NCBI RefSeq assembly: GCF_001021975.1 | Contig: NZ_CP009928.1 | Location: 3,972,001-4,036,000, forward strand | DNA length: 64,000 bases | Direction: 5' to 3' | DNA from: Chryseobacterium gallinarum | GTDB lineage: Bacteria > Bacteroidota > Bacteroidia > Flavobacteriales > Weeksellaceae | In this document: piece by piece, positions 37,443 to 45,557 of the stretch | How positions within the stretch are numbered: position 1 is the first letter of the stretch | How the letters are laid out: each line of letters starts with the position of its first letter | Program-made: the position numbers and the translations under genes | The notes under the pieces: generated by a model | The model's input: the letters and a program-made list of their open reading frames with translations, nothing else | Database searches by the model: none | What the model was told of the DNA's origin: nothing

Positions 37443-38327
37443 TTAATCCTCAACTGATTTAATCTTTAAATCCATATCAATGATATAAGCAAGATGCTCA
37501 TGCATTTTTTCTGCAAAATGAAGCTCTGCGTCCATAATCTTGCCGGTTGATTTTTCAAAATTATATTTTGTTTTGACACTGAATTCAAACTGGTCAACAG
37601 AGAATACTTTCTCATTTTCATAAAGCTTTTTGATATGACTTTTAATGAGTTCTTCCCGGTTATTCAGTACAGCATGAAACTCTACAAAAAGAGTATTTTT
37701 TTCCTCTTCAAGCTTTACCAGTTTCAGCTGATAGCTGTACTCTACTCCCTGAATCAATCTGGAACGGATACTCAACGGGCTGGATAAAAAGCTGTAATAT
37801 TCATTTGGTGGGAATATAAGACTGTAAACTTCCGGTAACAGCAGAATATACTGCAGGTTTCTCTTCAGTTCTCCCTCAAAGCTTTTCAGTCCTTTTTCAT
37901 AATCGGCAGCCAGTTTAACCTGATCTTTTTCTTCCGGAAAAACAGTGGCCAGTTTATGTTCTTTCCATTCTTCCCAGCTCTTCCAAAGTTCATCTTTATT
38001 CTCCACAGAAAGTATCTTTCCGTTTGCATTTCGTTTGATATGAATATTACGGGAAATATCAGCAAGAGCAAGGCTTTGCAGTAAAAAAGGTTTCATCACA
38101 TGATCTTCCGTATCTCCTGTAATTTTAAGAAGGTTTATGGTGGTATAAATAAAATCTGATTCTTTCTGTTGACCAATTAACAGTTCAGATGAGGTTTTTA
38201 AAGAGATCGGAGGATTTTCCTTTCCCATCAGAAAGGTATTCTCTACATTCAGGGTGTATTCCTGTGAGAATTTTTCGAGCTGAAGAAGGGGAATATTTTC
38301 CCCGAAAAAGAAATTTGAAATACTCAT
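37443..38327 (-). CDS. Hypothetical protein at the distal end of the VgrG/toxin locus
   Basis: 294 residues from MSISNFFFGENIPL (an ATG at 38351 would add eight). No signal peptide or membrane segment; mixed alpha/beta, acidic, with many Lys-Glu helices (KLAADYEKGLKSFEGELKRN). I do not recognise it. It follows the frameshifted immunity-like gene on the same strand with a 70-base gap, and may be another effector-island component, such as an immunity or chaperone protein, or simply the flanking gene. Confidence 0.65.
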   Translation of the reverse strand: MSISNFFFGENIPLLQLEKFSQEYTLNVENTFLMGKENPPISLKTSSELLIGQQKESDFIYTTINLLKITGDTEDHVMKPFLLQSLALADISRNIHIKRNANGKILSVENKDELWKSWEEWKEHKLATVFPEEKDQVKLAADYEKGLKSFEGELKRNLQYILLLPEVYSLIFPPNEYYSFLSSPLSIRSRLIQGVEYSYQLKLVKLEEEKNTLFVEFHAVLNNREELIKSHIKKLYENEKVFSVDQFEFSVKTKYNFEKSTGKIMDAELHFAEKMHEHLAYIIDMDLKIKSVED

Positions 38328-38395
38328 TACTTTATTTTGACTCCGGTGCAATTTTACAATGATCTCTTTTAAAGATAAAATTTATATTTTTTACT

Positions 38396-38877
38396 TTATT
38401 TTTTACTTTTTGCTATCATCTGATCTAATAAATCATCAAACTCATTTCTTTCCGGATTGATATCCATATAATTGAGTGTGAAATTGTTTTTCAAATAATT
38501 AAGCAGTTCTTCATCAACTAATAACGACTTTTCCGGACCAATAATGATATCGTCAACATCCTGCTTTCCGATAATCTTCATCCAGTAAAATTCAGGTAAT
38601 GATTTATTCAATTGGTAATTATCGTTGAGGTACTCACCTTTAGTTACAATCATTTCTGAAAACTCAAATCCAGTGAATTTTGTTGTTTGTAATCCGGTTT
38701 TGAGCTTTTCAGTAACAATATAACAAGGATGGCATTCCATTAAGTCATCACCTAACCAGTCTTCAAGTTGTATATGTAATTTTATAACTGTTAAAAATGG
38801 AGCTTCTTTCTCCAGAAATTCAGTTTTTTCGCCTAGCCCACAATAACTTCAGGCTGAATTCTTTGATATGTTTTCAT
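38396..38877 (-). pseudogene. Probable toxin-immunity gene interrupted by a frameshift
   Basis: The frame from Met at 38740 encodes 114 residues, but reading upstream without a stop gives a longer protein (GLGEKTEFLEKEAPFLTVIK, then QLEDWLGDDLMECHPCYIVT) that has no start. A second frame from ATG 38877 encodes MKTYQRIQPEVIVG and stops at 38835. The frames join perfectly if one base is added in the GGG at 38839-38837, giving about 160 residues. The WLGDDL...PCYIVTEKL pattern resembles immunity proteins of flavobacterial polymorphic toxins (recalled; Imm11/Imm43-like). Either a true pseudogene or a read error; not known which. Confidence 0.65.
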
Positions 38878-38952
38878 AAAAATTTATAGACTCAAAATAG
38901 GCTAGTTTTTAAGATCTTTTTTAATTCAATAGACAGTATTTTATACAAAATG

Positions 38953-39084
38953 CTATTCAGAGTTTTCATTCAACTCTTTATCTCTATTTATTAATGGCAT
39001 AATAAAATCATCTGTTTCCTTATCATACACTGGATCAACAATTAGATACTTGATTTGAAAATTTTCTTTTAAATAAGCTCTAAA
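38953..39084 (-). pseudogene. C-terminal remnant of an immunity-like gene
   Basis: An open stretch with no start: SKIFRAYLKENFQIKYLIVD, then PVYDKETDDFIMPLINR, ending at TAG 38955-38953. It resembles the C-terminus of the frameshifted neighbour (LLNYLKNNFTLNYMDINPE ... FDDLLDQMI) in pattern: YLK-x-NF, a hydrophobic strand, Pro, then acidic residues and a terminal amphipathic helix. Its first codons overlap the stop of the gene at 39080. It is probably the tail of a lost paralogue left by recombination. Confidence 0.5.
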
Positions 39085-39496
39085 TATTTTGCTTTATCAG
39101 ATCAAAATATTTGTCTTCTTCACCATTAAATATCTCTTTCCCTTCCAGCATATATGCACTCATTAAAGCATCTTGGGCCTTATCTATTTCTTGAAGTTCA
39201 AAATAAGATTCACCTAAACCTAACCATACATAGCCATGGCTTAAGCCATCAGGACATTTGAGAGCTTCATTATAATTATTACAGGAATTTTGAAAGTCTT
39301 TCAGATTAAAATAGCAGTCTCCTAAAGCTGTGTAAACATGTAACGCTATTTCATAATCATTTTTAGGATTGGGTATATTATCTAAAGCTTCCATATATTT
39401 TTTTAGAGCTTCCTTTAGTATTCCTCTCTCTGCAAGGGAATCTCCTTTTTCCAGAGATTCCATTATAGTTTCATACTTTTCATCAGACAGTTCCAT
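39080..39496 (-). CDS. Helical-repeat (TPR-like) protein, candidate immunity or accessory gene
   Basis: 138 residues, MELSDEKYETIMESLEKGDS..., with two or three tetratricopeptide-like helix pairs (YEIALHVYTALGDCYFNLKDFQNSCNNY; SHGYVWLGLGESYFELQEIDKAQ). It is the most divergent of four tandem genes of similar length. A 39-residue copy of its first exon-like segment lies at 40396-40515. It starts 2 bases after the previous gene stop. Position behind a polymorphic toxin suggests an immunity role, not proven. Confidence 0.75.
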   Translation of the reverse strand: MELSDEKYETIMESLEKGDSLAERGILKEALKKYMEALDNIPNPKNDYEIALHVYTALGDCYFNLKDFQNSCNNYNEALKCPDGLSHGYVWLGLGESYFELQEIDKAQDALMSAYMLEGKEIFNGEEDKYFDLIKQNI

Positions 39497-39498
39497 AT

Positions 39499-39930
39499 TT
39501 ACTTAATATATTTTCCGGGATTTTTATAAAGGTCTAGATATTTTGGATCTTCATCCTGAAATGATCTTCCCTCTGACTTTTGAAATGCAATTTTAAATTC
39601 CTCGTATGCATTTTGATATTCATTAAATTCATAATGACTTTTACCTGCAACAAATTCTCTCTCACCGTCATCTAATCTTTCTTTATCACAAAGAAAGAAT
39701 ATATCAATCCATCTTTTTGCTTCACTATTATTTTTAAGTTGTGTATACTCATCAACTAATGATTTTGCTATAAAAAAACTTTCATCATAATTTTCTTTAA
39801 CATCTGGAAGTAAACTCCATTTTTCTAATTCTAATTCAATAATCTTATTATGATTTCCTTTCTCATAATAGTTTTCGATTTTTTCATCAATTTTTTCAAA
39901 TTGATCTTGAATTTGGTTTGGTAGTTCCAT
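39499..39930 (-). CDS. Tandem paralogue, candidate immunity protein
   Basis: 143 residues. It shares with the next two genes the C-terminal signature DEDPKYLDLYKNPGKYIK and the pattern ...EAKRWIDIFFL...EFVAGKSHYEFNEYQNAYEEFKIAF, i.e. paired helices. Acidic, soluble, no signal. Members of one family with different bodies in tandem behind a toxin fit an array of immunities to related toxins. Confidence 0.75.
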   Translation of the reverse strand: MELPNQIQDQFEKIDEKIENYYEKGNHNKIIELELEKWSLLPDVKENYDESFFIAKSLVDEYTQLKNNSEAKRWIDIFFLCDKERLDDGEREFVAGKSHYEFNEYQNAYEEFKIAFQKSEGRSFQDEDPKYLDLYKNPGKYIK

Positions 39931-39948
39931 TATTTATTTTTCAAAATA

Positions 39949-40389
39949 TTAATCTTGAAAATATTTATCGGGATTTTTATAGAATTCAAGATATTTTGGA
40001 TCTTCATTTTCAAAATATCTGAAACCTGCTGCCTCTACTACTTGTTTTAATTTGTCATATGACTCTTTATACTCTCCAATTTCAAATTGATATTTTGCAT
40101 AATTAAAATAACAATCTTCATCATTTAAGTGAAGATAATTATTTACCCTTATCATATTGTTCAACCATACTTTTGCTTCAGCTAAATTTTGTAAACTCAT
40201 ATAGTCTAAAAATATATACTTTGCAGTATTGTATGCTTCGTTCCATTGTTCTTTAGGATCAGGATATGTATTCCAAGCTTGTTTTAATAATTTGAAAGAT
40301 TCTTCTGTATTACTTTCTTCAAATTGAGTATAGGCCAAATCTGTCAACTCATCGATTTTCGCTTGTAAGTTTAAGTCTAGTACTGCCAT
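39949..40389 (-). CDS. Tandem paralogue, candidate immunity protein
   Basis: 146 residues, MAVLDLNLQAKIDELTDLAYTQFE. The last 30 residues (AGFRYFENEDPKYLEFYKNPDKYFQD) are nearly identical to the gene at 40521; the middle (NEAYNTAKYIFLDYMSLQNLAEAKVWLNNMI) is also alike. Helical, TPR-like, soluble. 18 bases separate it from the next gene. Visibly richer in A and T than the vgrG gene. Confidence 0.75.
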   Translation of the reverse strand: MAVLDLNLQAKIDELTDLAYTQFEESNTEESFKLLKQAWNTYPDPKEQWNEAYNTAKYIFLDYMSLQNLAEAKVWLNNMIRVNNYLHLNDEDCYFNYAKYQFEIGEYKESYDKLKQVVEAAGFRYFENEDPKYLEFYKNPDKYFQD

Positions 40390-40395
40390 TATTTT

Positions 40396-40515
40396 TTATT
40401 TAAAAGCTTCCGAATATTTTTTTAGAGCTTCCTTTAATATTCCTCTCTCTACAAAAGAATCTCCTTTTTCCAGAGATTCCATTATAGTTTCATACTTTTC
40501 ATCAGACAGTTTCAT
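40396..40515 (-). pseudogene. Truncated duplicate of the 39080-39496 gene
   Basis: MKLSDEKYETIMESLEKGDS then FVERGILKEALKKYSEAFK and a TAA: 39 codons, almost base for base the start of the gene at 39496 (MELSDEKYETIMESLEKGDS, LAERGILKEALKKYMEAL). The similarity ends abruptly and the next codons run into a stop. It sits between two other paralogues, so it marks a recombination or duplication junction. It may still be translated. Confidence 0.7.
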
Positions 40516-40520
40516 ACTCA

Positions 40521-40958
40521 CTATTTAAAATATTTTTCAGGATTTTTATAGAATTCAAGATATTTTGGATCTTCATTTTCAAAATATCTGAAACCTGCGA
40601 CTTCTACTACCTGTTTTAATTTGTTATATGACTCTTTATAATCTGCTGTTTCAAATTGATACTTTGCTGTTTCAAACCAAACATCTTCATCAAATAAGTT
40701 AAGGGTATTATTATTTTCTATCATTCTATTCAACCAAATCTTTGCTTGATCAAATTGTTTATGGCTAAAAAAACCTTTGTAAATCATTTTTGCATAATTG
40801 TATCCTTGGTTCCAATTGTTTTTTGGTTCTGGAAAACAGTTCCATCCTTCTTCAGCTAATACTGAAAATTGGTCAAGATTATTTTCTTTTAAACTGGTAA
40901 TTGCTTTTTTTCCAAAATCAATTACATTATTATACTTTTCTGCTTCTAATACTGCCAT
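40521..40958 (-). CDS. Tandem paralogue next to the toxin, best immunity candidate
   Basis: 145 residues, MAVLEAEKYNNVIDFGKKAI. Two to three helix pairs and the shared tail AGFRYFENEDPKYLEFYKNP. It starts 27 bases after the toxin stop, the classical place for the cognate immunity gene of a toxin. Acidic, as expected for a protein binding a basic nuclease domain. The fold is TPR-like by eye; I know no named immunity family for it. Confidence 0.78.
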   Translation of the reverse strand: MAVLEAEKYNNVIDFGKKAITSLKENNLDQFSVLAEEGWNCFPEPKNNWNQGYNYAKMIYKGFFSHKQFDQAKIWLNRMIENNNTLNLFDEDVWFETAKYQFETADYKESYNKLKQVVEVAGFRYFENEDPKYLEFYKNPEKYFK

Positions 40959-40985
40959 ATTTATTTTTTTATATTAATAATAAAT

Positions 40986-42545
40986 TTATTTTAATGGAGG
41001 TAAATATTGCTCAAGAAGTTTTGCTCCTTTGCTTCTATTGGTCTTATAATATTCTAAAACATAATTTTTACTATCTAACATCCATTCTCTTACTTCTTTT
41101 GATTTTGCCCCATAATGTCGGCCTGTTTTATTCCACCAGCTTACAGCGTCATCTATATGTCCCATATCTGCTTCTTTTATATCTCTCCAAACTTTATTTC
41201 CATCGTCCCAAAATTCTTTTACAGCATTTCCAAATTCGTCTTCAATCCTAGCTGTTGGAGGAACTTCTTTCATCATTCTATCAAAAACTTCTCGTCCTGT
41301 TTTACTTGCTTTTCCAGGGGTTCTTCCTAAATATTGAAGTCGTTTTGATACTTTTTTAACAACATTCGACAAGCATCTGCCAGCATTATGCACCAGCCAC
41401 GCAAACATACCTACAAAATACGTATGAAAGTTGTCTACCGTAAAGTTATAAACTTTTTTAGGTTCATAGCTATATTCTGTTCTTTCAATGGTAACTTTTT
41501 CATCATTTTTGGTTAGAATTTTTTCACCTGCTTCCAGTTCTGAAGCATCTTTCCAACCTTCTTCAGTATAAAAAGGATGTATTGCTGTAGTTTCAATGAC
41601 TTCTGCTTCCGTATAAATACTAATGGTATGGTCACTTTCATTGGTGATAAGATCAATCACCGGCTGAAGGGCTACAGTGTCTGTATCTTCATCATAAGCC
41701 CATACCAGATCTCCAATCCTGATGTCTTCAATATTTTTAATTCCATCCTCGGTATGAACAGGGGTTCCGGCCGGAAAACAGGCAAAAACACAGGTTTTGA
41801 GCAGCTTTTTGGCTACATCGTCCACACTTTTCTTTAAGGCTTCCTTGCTCAGCTTTTTCATCGCAGCTTTTCCCATCTGCTGCAAAGCTTCTTTAGAGAT
41901 CGCTTTTGCCCCTGCTTTGATAGCGCCTTTCACTCCGGCTTTTGCCCCTTGCATCGCTACAGTTCCGGCTCCAAATGAAAACACTCCTACAGCAATGGAA
42001 GCTACATCCCATATTAAAAATCCGGCATTCATAAGACTGCCGCCTACATCTCCTGTTTGTATATCATTGATAAGGTCCCGGCCGCTTCCCCAAACTGGAA
42101 TCATCCCTTCTACAAGACCGGCTTCCCCTACACTATTGCCCTGCCCGCTGTCATCAAGTTCACGCTGTGCCTGGTCCTGCATATCTTTTACTTCCTGTGC
42201 GGCATCATCCGGCAGAGGAACCTGTCCGCTGGTCATAAACTCTATTTTTCCGCCCACAGAACATTGGCAAGTACTTTTTCCGATCAGGGAATTGATCCCG
42301 TTAATTTTTACCTGCCAGGTATCCTTCCAGGTCATAGGAACGGTGCCTGGGGTACAAGGACCACCACTAATCTTGCACACCTTAAAAGAAGGTATGTTAA
42401 TCAGGGGCCTGGCGTCTTGATTGGTCGCCACCAGACAGCCGTGGATTTTCACCTTCGTATTGAACGTAGGTTTGAAGAAATCCGGGGCTGCTCCCTGATC
42501 GCACATCATTAAGGCATTAAGGGTGATGTATTCTAACTCATCCAT
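40986..42545 (-). CDS. Polymorphic toxin: PAAR-like DUF4280 / Hint / GH-E nuclease
   Basis: 519 residues. Residues 1-108: DUF4280 PAAR-like domain (CKISGGPCTP, STCQCSVGGKIEFMTSGQ) that caps the VgrG spike. 109-250: linker with a hydrophobic stretch (SLMNAGFLIWDVASIAVGVFS) and an Ala/Lys-rich helix. 256-388: Hint domain, CFPAGTPVHTEDG to the cleavage-type FAWLVHNAG. 405-519: C-terminal toxin, with DMGHIDDAVSWWN (Gly462-His463) and SKEVREWML (Glu484), which fits the HNH/EndoVII-type GH-E nuclease family. The Hint would release the toxin. The toxin coding part is AT-richer than the rest, as for a swapped tip. Confidence 0.88.
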   Translation of the reverse strand: MDELEYITLNALMMCDQGAAPDFFKPTFNTKVKIHGCLVATNQDARPLINIPSFKVCKISGGPCTPGTVPMTWKDTWQVKINGINSLIGKSTCQCSVGGKIEFMTSGQVPLPDDAAQEVKDMQDQAQRELDDSGQGNSVGEAGLVEGMIPVWGSGRDLINDIQTGDVGGSLMNAGFLIWDVASIAVGVFSFGAGTVAMQGAKAGVKGAIKAGAKAISKEALQQMGKAAMKKLSKEALKKSVDDVAKKLLKTCVFACFPAGTPVHTEDGIKNIEDIRIGDLVWAYDEDTDTVALQPVIDLITNESDHTISIYTEAEVIETTAIHPFYTEEGWKDASELEAGEKILTKNDEKVTIERTEYSYEPKKVYNFTVDNFHTYFVGMFAWLVHNAGRCLSNVVKKVSKRLQYLGRTPGKASKTGREVFDRMMKEVPPTARIEDEFGNAVKEFWDDGNKVWRDIKEADMGHIDDAVSWWNKTGRHYGAKSKEVREWMLDSKNYVLEYYKTNRSKGAKLLEQYLPPLK

Positions 42546-42561
42546 GATTTCTGTTTTAGAA

Positions 42562-44694
42562 TTACATGATATTGGTATCCCCGGAAGACATTACCGCACT
42601 TGGACCTCCGGTAATCGTAAGTGTCGAGTCTGTAGTAATATCCATTGTTCCACCTGTGCTGGAGAGGGCTAATGCTCCTGCCAGTGCTGTAATATCAATA
42701 GTTCCTTTACCTGCTGATGCGGTAATTCCTGCTTCGGATATGGTAATAGAATTTTCTCCAACCTGCAGGGTAATGCTCGTTTTCCCGTCAAGGGTAATAT
42801 TTCCTCCCGCATCCATTTTTAATAAGGATTGTGGTGGAGAATCTTTTTTTCCTCCCACATTGATAACGTTGGTACTGCCTGCATTTACGGTATGATTGCT
42901 GTTGGCATTGGTTGTGGCATTTCCGGTTCCGTCAAAATGCATATTGGCACCACCCTGATCTTTAAGATTCACAGATCCGGCACCATTGTCATATTTCAGT
43001 TCGGCCCCGCTTCTGCCGCTAAAACTCATGATATTATTTCCTGTCCCGCCACCGGACGCAATTCCTCCATGATACATTCCGCCCATGACAAAAGGACGGT
43101 CCGGATGAAGATGTACAAAGTTGACAATTACCTGGTCTCCCACTTCAGGAACAGACATAAAGCCACGATTCTTCCCTACTTTTTCACTGCTTCCGGCATC
43201 CGGAGACATTACACGGATAAATTCCGTAGTGTCCTGTCCACCTTGCCAGTCAAGCTGCACCTGTACTCGGCCTTGGTTTTCAGGATCTGTGTTTGAAATT
43301 ACTTTTCCAAATTGGGGTTCTGCCACCGGTACGGTGAATTCAGGTCTTGGTATAAATCCGGTATCAGCAGCTATAGCCTGGAAAGATCCGTCGTAATATC
43401 CTCTTGCATCCACTTCATGGGTTACTTCTATAAGCATGAGTTTGGTAAAATATCCGGTATCATTGGTATCCGTTTTACGCATTTCTATATCTGCAATACA
43501 TCCCGGATAAAGGAAGGGTACTGTTGTATTCCCGGAGGTTACAAAAACTTCTGAAGCTTTACTTCCGGCAGCTCCTTTCTGTGAAGCGTCAATATCCATG
43601 AAAGAAGTAGCTTTGATGGGAGCAACGCGTAAAGACGGTGTCTGAAAAGTTTTTTCCGAGATTTCATATGCTCTTTTAGCTATATCTGAAGTATGGTTGA
43701 TTTTTGAATTTCCACCTTTGAATTTCTCATTTTTACTGCTGTTATACCCATAAAATGACGGATTGACATGCTGGGCTTTCATTTTGATTTTAATATCTGT
43801 GAGATTACTGCCATAAGTCAGTATCACAGGTTTCTCCTGTGGAGGCAGCTGCCCGAAATGCAGCACTTCCCCATCATAAAAGAATTGCTCACCGTAAGCT
43901 TCAGCTATCCTTGCCAGATAATTATAATGGGTTTCTTCGTATTGGCAGCTGTAAGAGACATTTCCATGACGGGCGTCTACCCTGAAATCATACTTTCCTT
44001 GTCCCAGTCCCTCTTTAATCACTTCATTGGCAATAGTGTTCAGGCTGATGGGCTGAGCTCCGCCAAAGCTTTGAATGTGGGGTGCAGCATCCAGCAAAAT
44101 GGTTGGACTGAACCCTGACAAAACCAGATTCCCCAGGCTTCCCTTTTCCTGGCTGAATCCAACTTCTGTGATAACGCCCACAAAATTTCGTTCAGCACCC
44201 CCTTCCACATCTTTATACTTGAAAACAACCGTAATCCTTTTTCCCAGGAAGTTCTGCACTTCTTCAAGATTATGGTTTTCTGCACTTCCTAAGGTATCAT
44301 GGGCCAGAATGAGTTCAAACTCATGATGCCTGGTCGCACTTTGGGTGAGTTTAAAATGTTTGAAATATTTTATAGCCTTCCCTTCCACATGAATATCAAG
44401 TTTTACCACGCGGTTAATCCCTGCAATGGCACTCTCAGGGATACGGTCAGCATTGAATATTCTGGAAGTAGGCTGTTTTGCCCAAAGTTTTTCTTTAACA
44501 ATGGCAGGTTCATTTGGTAATAAAGGCTGATTCAGGAATTGTTTTCCCGTATTCACCGCATTCACTGCATTATTTACTTTTGAAGCTACTTTCTTTACTT
44601 CTTTGATTTTTTTATTTTCCTGGATTTTGTTTACAAAACCTGTCTTGTCTGAATCTATTTCCGGTTTTGGAAGATTATTCTGTTCCTTAAACAT
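42562..44694 (-). CDS. vgrG: Type VI secretion VgrG spike protein
   Basis: 710 residues. A low-complexity N-terminus (about 1-60) precedes the gp27-like part (KLDIHVEGKAIKYFKHFKLTQSA, YEETHYNYLARIAEAYGEQFFYDGEVLHFGQ), then the gp5 OB-fold (FGKVISNTDPENQGRVQVQLDW ... RVMSPDAGSSEKVGKNRGFMSVPEVGDQVIVNFVHLHPDRPFVMGGMYHG) and a C-terminal needle of beta repeats (GGNITLDGKTSITLQVGENSITIS). It precedes the toxin by 16 bases, so VgrG and the PAAR-like effector are delivered together. No other type VI structural genes are in the window; those of Bacteroidota (subtype iii) must be elsewhere. Confidence 0.93.
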   Translation of the reverse strand: MFKEQNNLPKPEIDSDKTGFVNKIQENKKIKEVKKVASKVNNAVNAVNTGKQFLNQPLLPNEPAIVKEKLWAKQPTSRIFNADRIPESAIAGINRVVKLDIHVEGKAIKYFKHFKLTQSATRHHEFELILAHDTLGSAENHNLEEVQNFLGKRITVVFKYKDVEGGAERNFVGVITEVGFSQEKGSLGNLVLSGFSPTILLDAAPHIQSFGGAQPISLNTIANEVIKEGLGQGKYDFRVDARHGNVSYSCQYEETHYNYLARIAEAYGEQFFYDGEVLHFGQLPPQEKPVILTYGSNLTDIKIKMKAQHVNPSFYGYNSSKNEKFKGGNSKINHTSDIAKRAYEISEKTFQTPSLRVAPIKATSFMDIDASQKGAAGSKASEVFVTSGNTTVPFLYPGCIADIEMRKTDTNDTGYFTKLMLIEVTHEVDARGYYDGSFQAIAADTGFIPRPEFTVPVAEPQFGKVISNTDPENQGRVQVQLDWQGGQDTTEFIRVMSPDAGSSEKVGKNRGFMSVPEVGDQVIVNFVHLHPDRPFVMGGMYHGGIASGGGTGNNIMSFSGRSGAELKYDNGAGSVNLKDQGGANMHFDGTGNATTNANSNHTVNAGSTNVINVGGKKDSPPQSLLKMDAGGNITLDGKTSITLQVGENSITISEAGITASAGKGTIDITALAGALALSSTGGTMDITTDSTLTITGGPSAVMSSGDTNIM

Positions 44695-45071
44695 GACATT
44701 ATTTTTTTGGTGTATGACTTAATTGGACATTCAACCTTTACAGGTGAGACCCTTTAACTCAAAGAACCAATCGGCAGGTTGCAACGGCCTCTTGAACAAG
44801 CTTTTTTGTGATTGATTTTTGTGATTGATCTGAGATGGGTGCAGCTGGAATTTTCAGAAAAATAATTCCACTTTAAGTATCTGACAGTACTTTTTTACAG
44901 GATTGTTTTTTATTTTTTTTCATAAATTTCGGTGATTTTGGTAATGCAATATATAACCTTAAGTACTCACGTCAAAATGAATTACCTATTATTTTAAAAA
45001 TTGTCGTAAAACTACGACAACGAATTTTCAAAAAGCTTTTCATTAAAAGATTCCCTGAATATCACAGATAT
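44695..45071. other. Gene-free region upstream of vgrG
   Basis: 377 bases between vgrG and the marR-type gene, both on the minus strand. It holds the marR terminator and presumably the vgrG promoter, but I found no clean TANNTTTG box. T-rich tracts occur near 44,900-44,930. Confidence 0.45.
44990..45020 (-). terminator. Terminator of the GNAT-marR pair
   Basis: Minus strand TTGTCGTA, loop GTTT, TACGACAA (45020-45001), then TTTTTAAAAT. Confidence 0.8.
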
Positions 45072-45557
45072 TTACTTTGAATTTTTATACTGCAAAACCC
45101 TCTGATAAAAAGATTGACTGGCAATTTTCCCTTCAGCTTCGTTAATAGCAGCCAATAAGTTGTTCGGGTTGTCTGCAATATCCCCCAAAACCTGAGACAT
45201 CAGTTCCCAGACCGGCTTCATTTTCTCAATAAGCTCGCTCCCTTTATAAGTCAGCTTAAACAACCTTTTCCGTTCATCCTGCTTATCCTTTTCCCATTGT
45301 ATCAGCTCCAGTTTTTCAAGTTCTTTGAGCAGGCTTATTGTGGAAGGATGTGTATAGCCTATTTCGTTGGCGATTTCAACGACTCCCGCTATTTCTTTTT
45401 TATAGATGGTAAAAATGACCGGAAACCATTTAAGTTCAAAATCAATTCCGAACGCTTTATAAATCATGGCACCATCCTTTCTCAATTGTTCACTGAGCCG
45501 GTGCAACCTTGTTGATATGGCAAGAATTCCTGCTTCGTTGATAACATTCATATTCAA
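45072..45557 (-). CDS. MarR family transcriptional regulator
   Basis: 161 residues with a winged helix-turn-helix core: VVEIANEIGYTHPSTISLLKELEKLELIQWEKDKQDERKRLFKLTYKG. The DERKR wing is typical of MarR. It overlaps the upstream GNAT gene by 4 bases (ATGA type), so both are co-translated and it may regulate the pair. Ligand unknown. Confidence 0.9.
   Translation of the reverse strand: MNMNVINEAGILAISTRLHRLSEQLRKDGAMIYKAFGIDFELKWFPVIFTIYKKEIAGVVEIANEIGYTHPSTISLLKELEKLELIQWEKDKQDERKRLFKLTYKGSELIEKMKPVWELMSQVLGDIADNPNNLLAAINEAEGKIASQSFYQRVLQYKNSK

Noticed and set aside
37886..38071. 61-codon minus-strand frame inside the 37443 gene
   Set aside because: Alternative frame of a well-formed larger gene, no independent support.
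38741..38880. TGA in the upstream frame of the immunity-like gene read as selenocysteine
   Set aside because: The other frame supplies a proper start and a one-base shift explains everything; no SECIS-like element was seen.
40390..40520. Repeat unit in the immunity array considered as an insertion element
   Set aside because: No inverted ends, target repeats or transposase; it is a partial gene copy.
41797..42512. Two long open frames (207 and 151 codons) on the plus strand opposite the toxin gene
   Set aside because: Their translation is Pro/Ser/Thr-rich shadow sequence, while the minus strand shows clear PAAR-like and Hint motifs.
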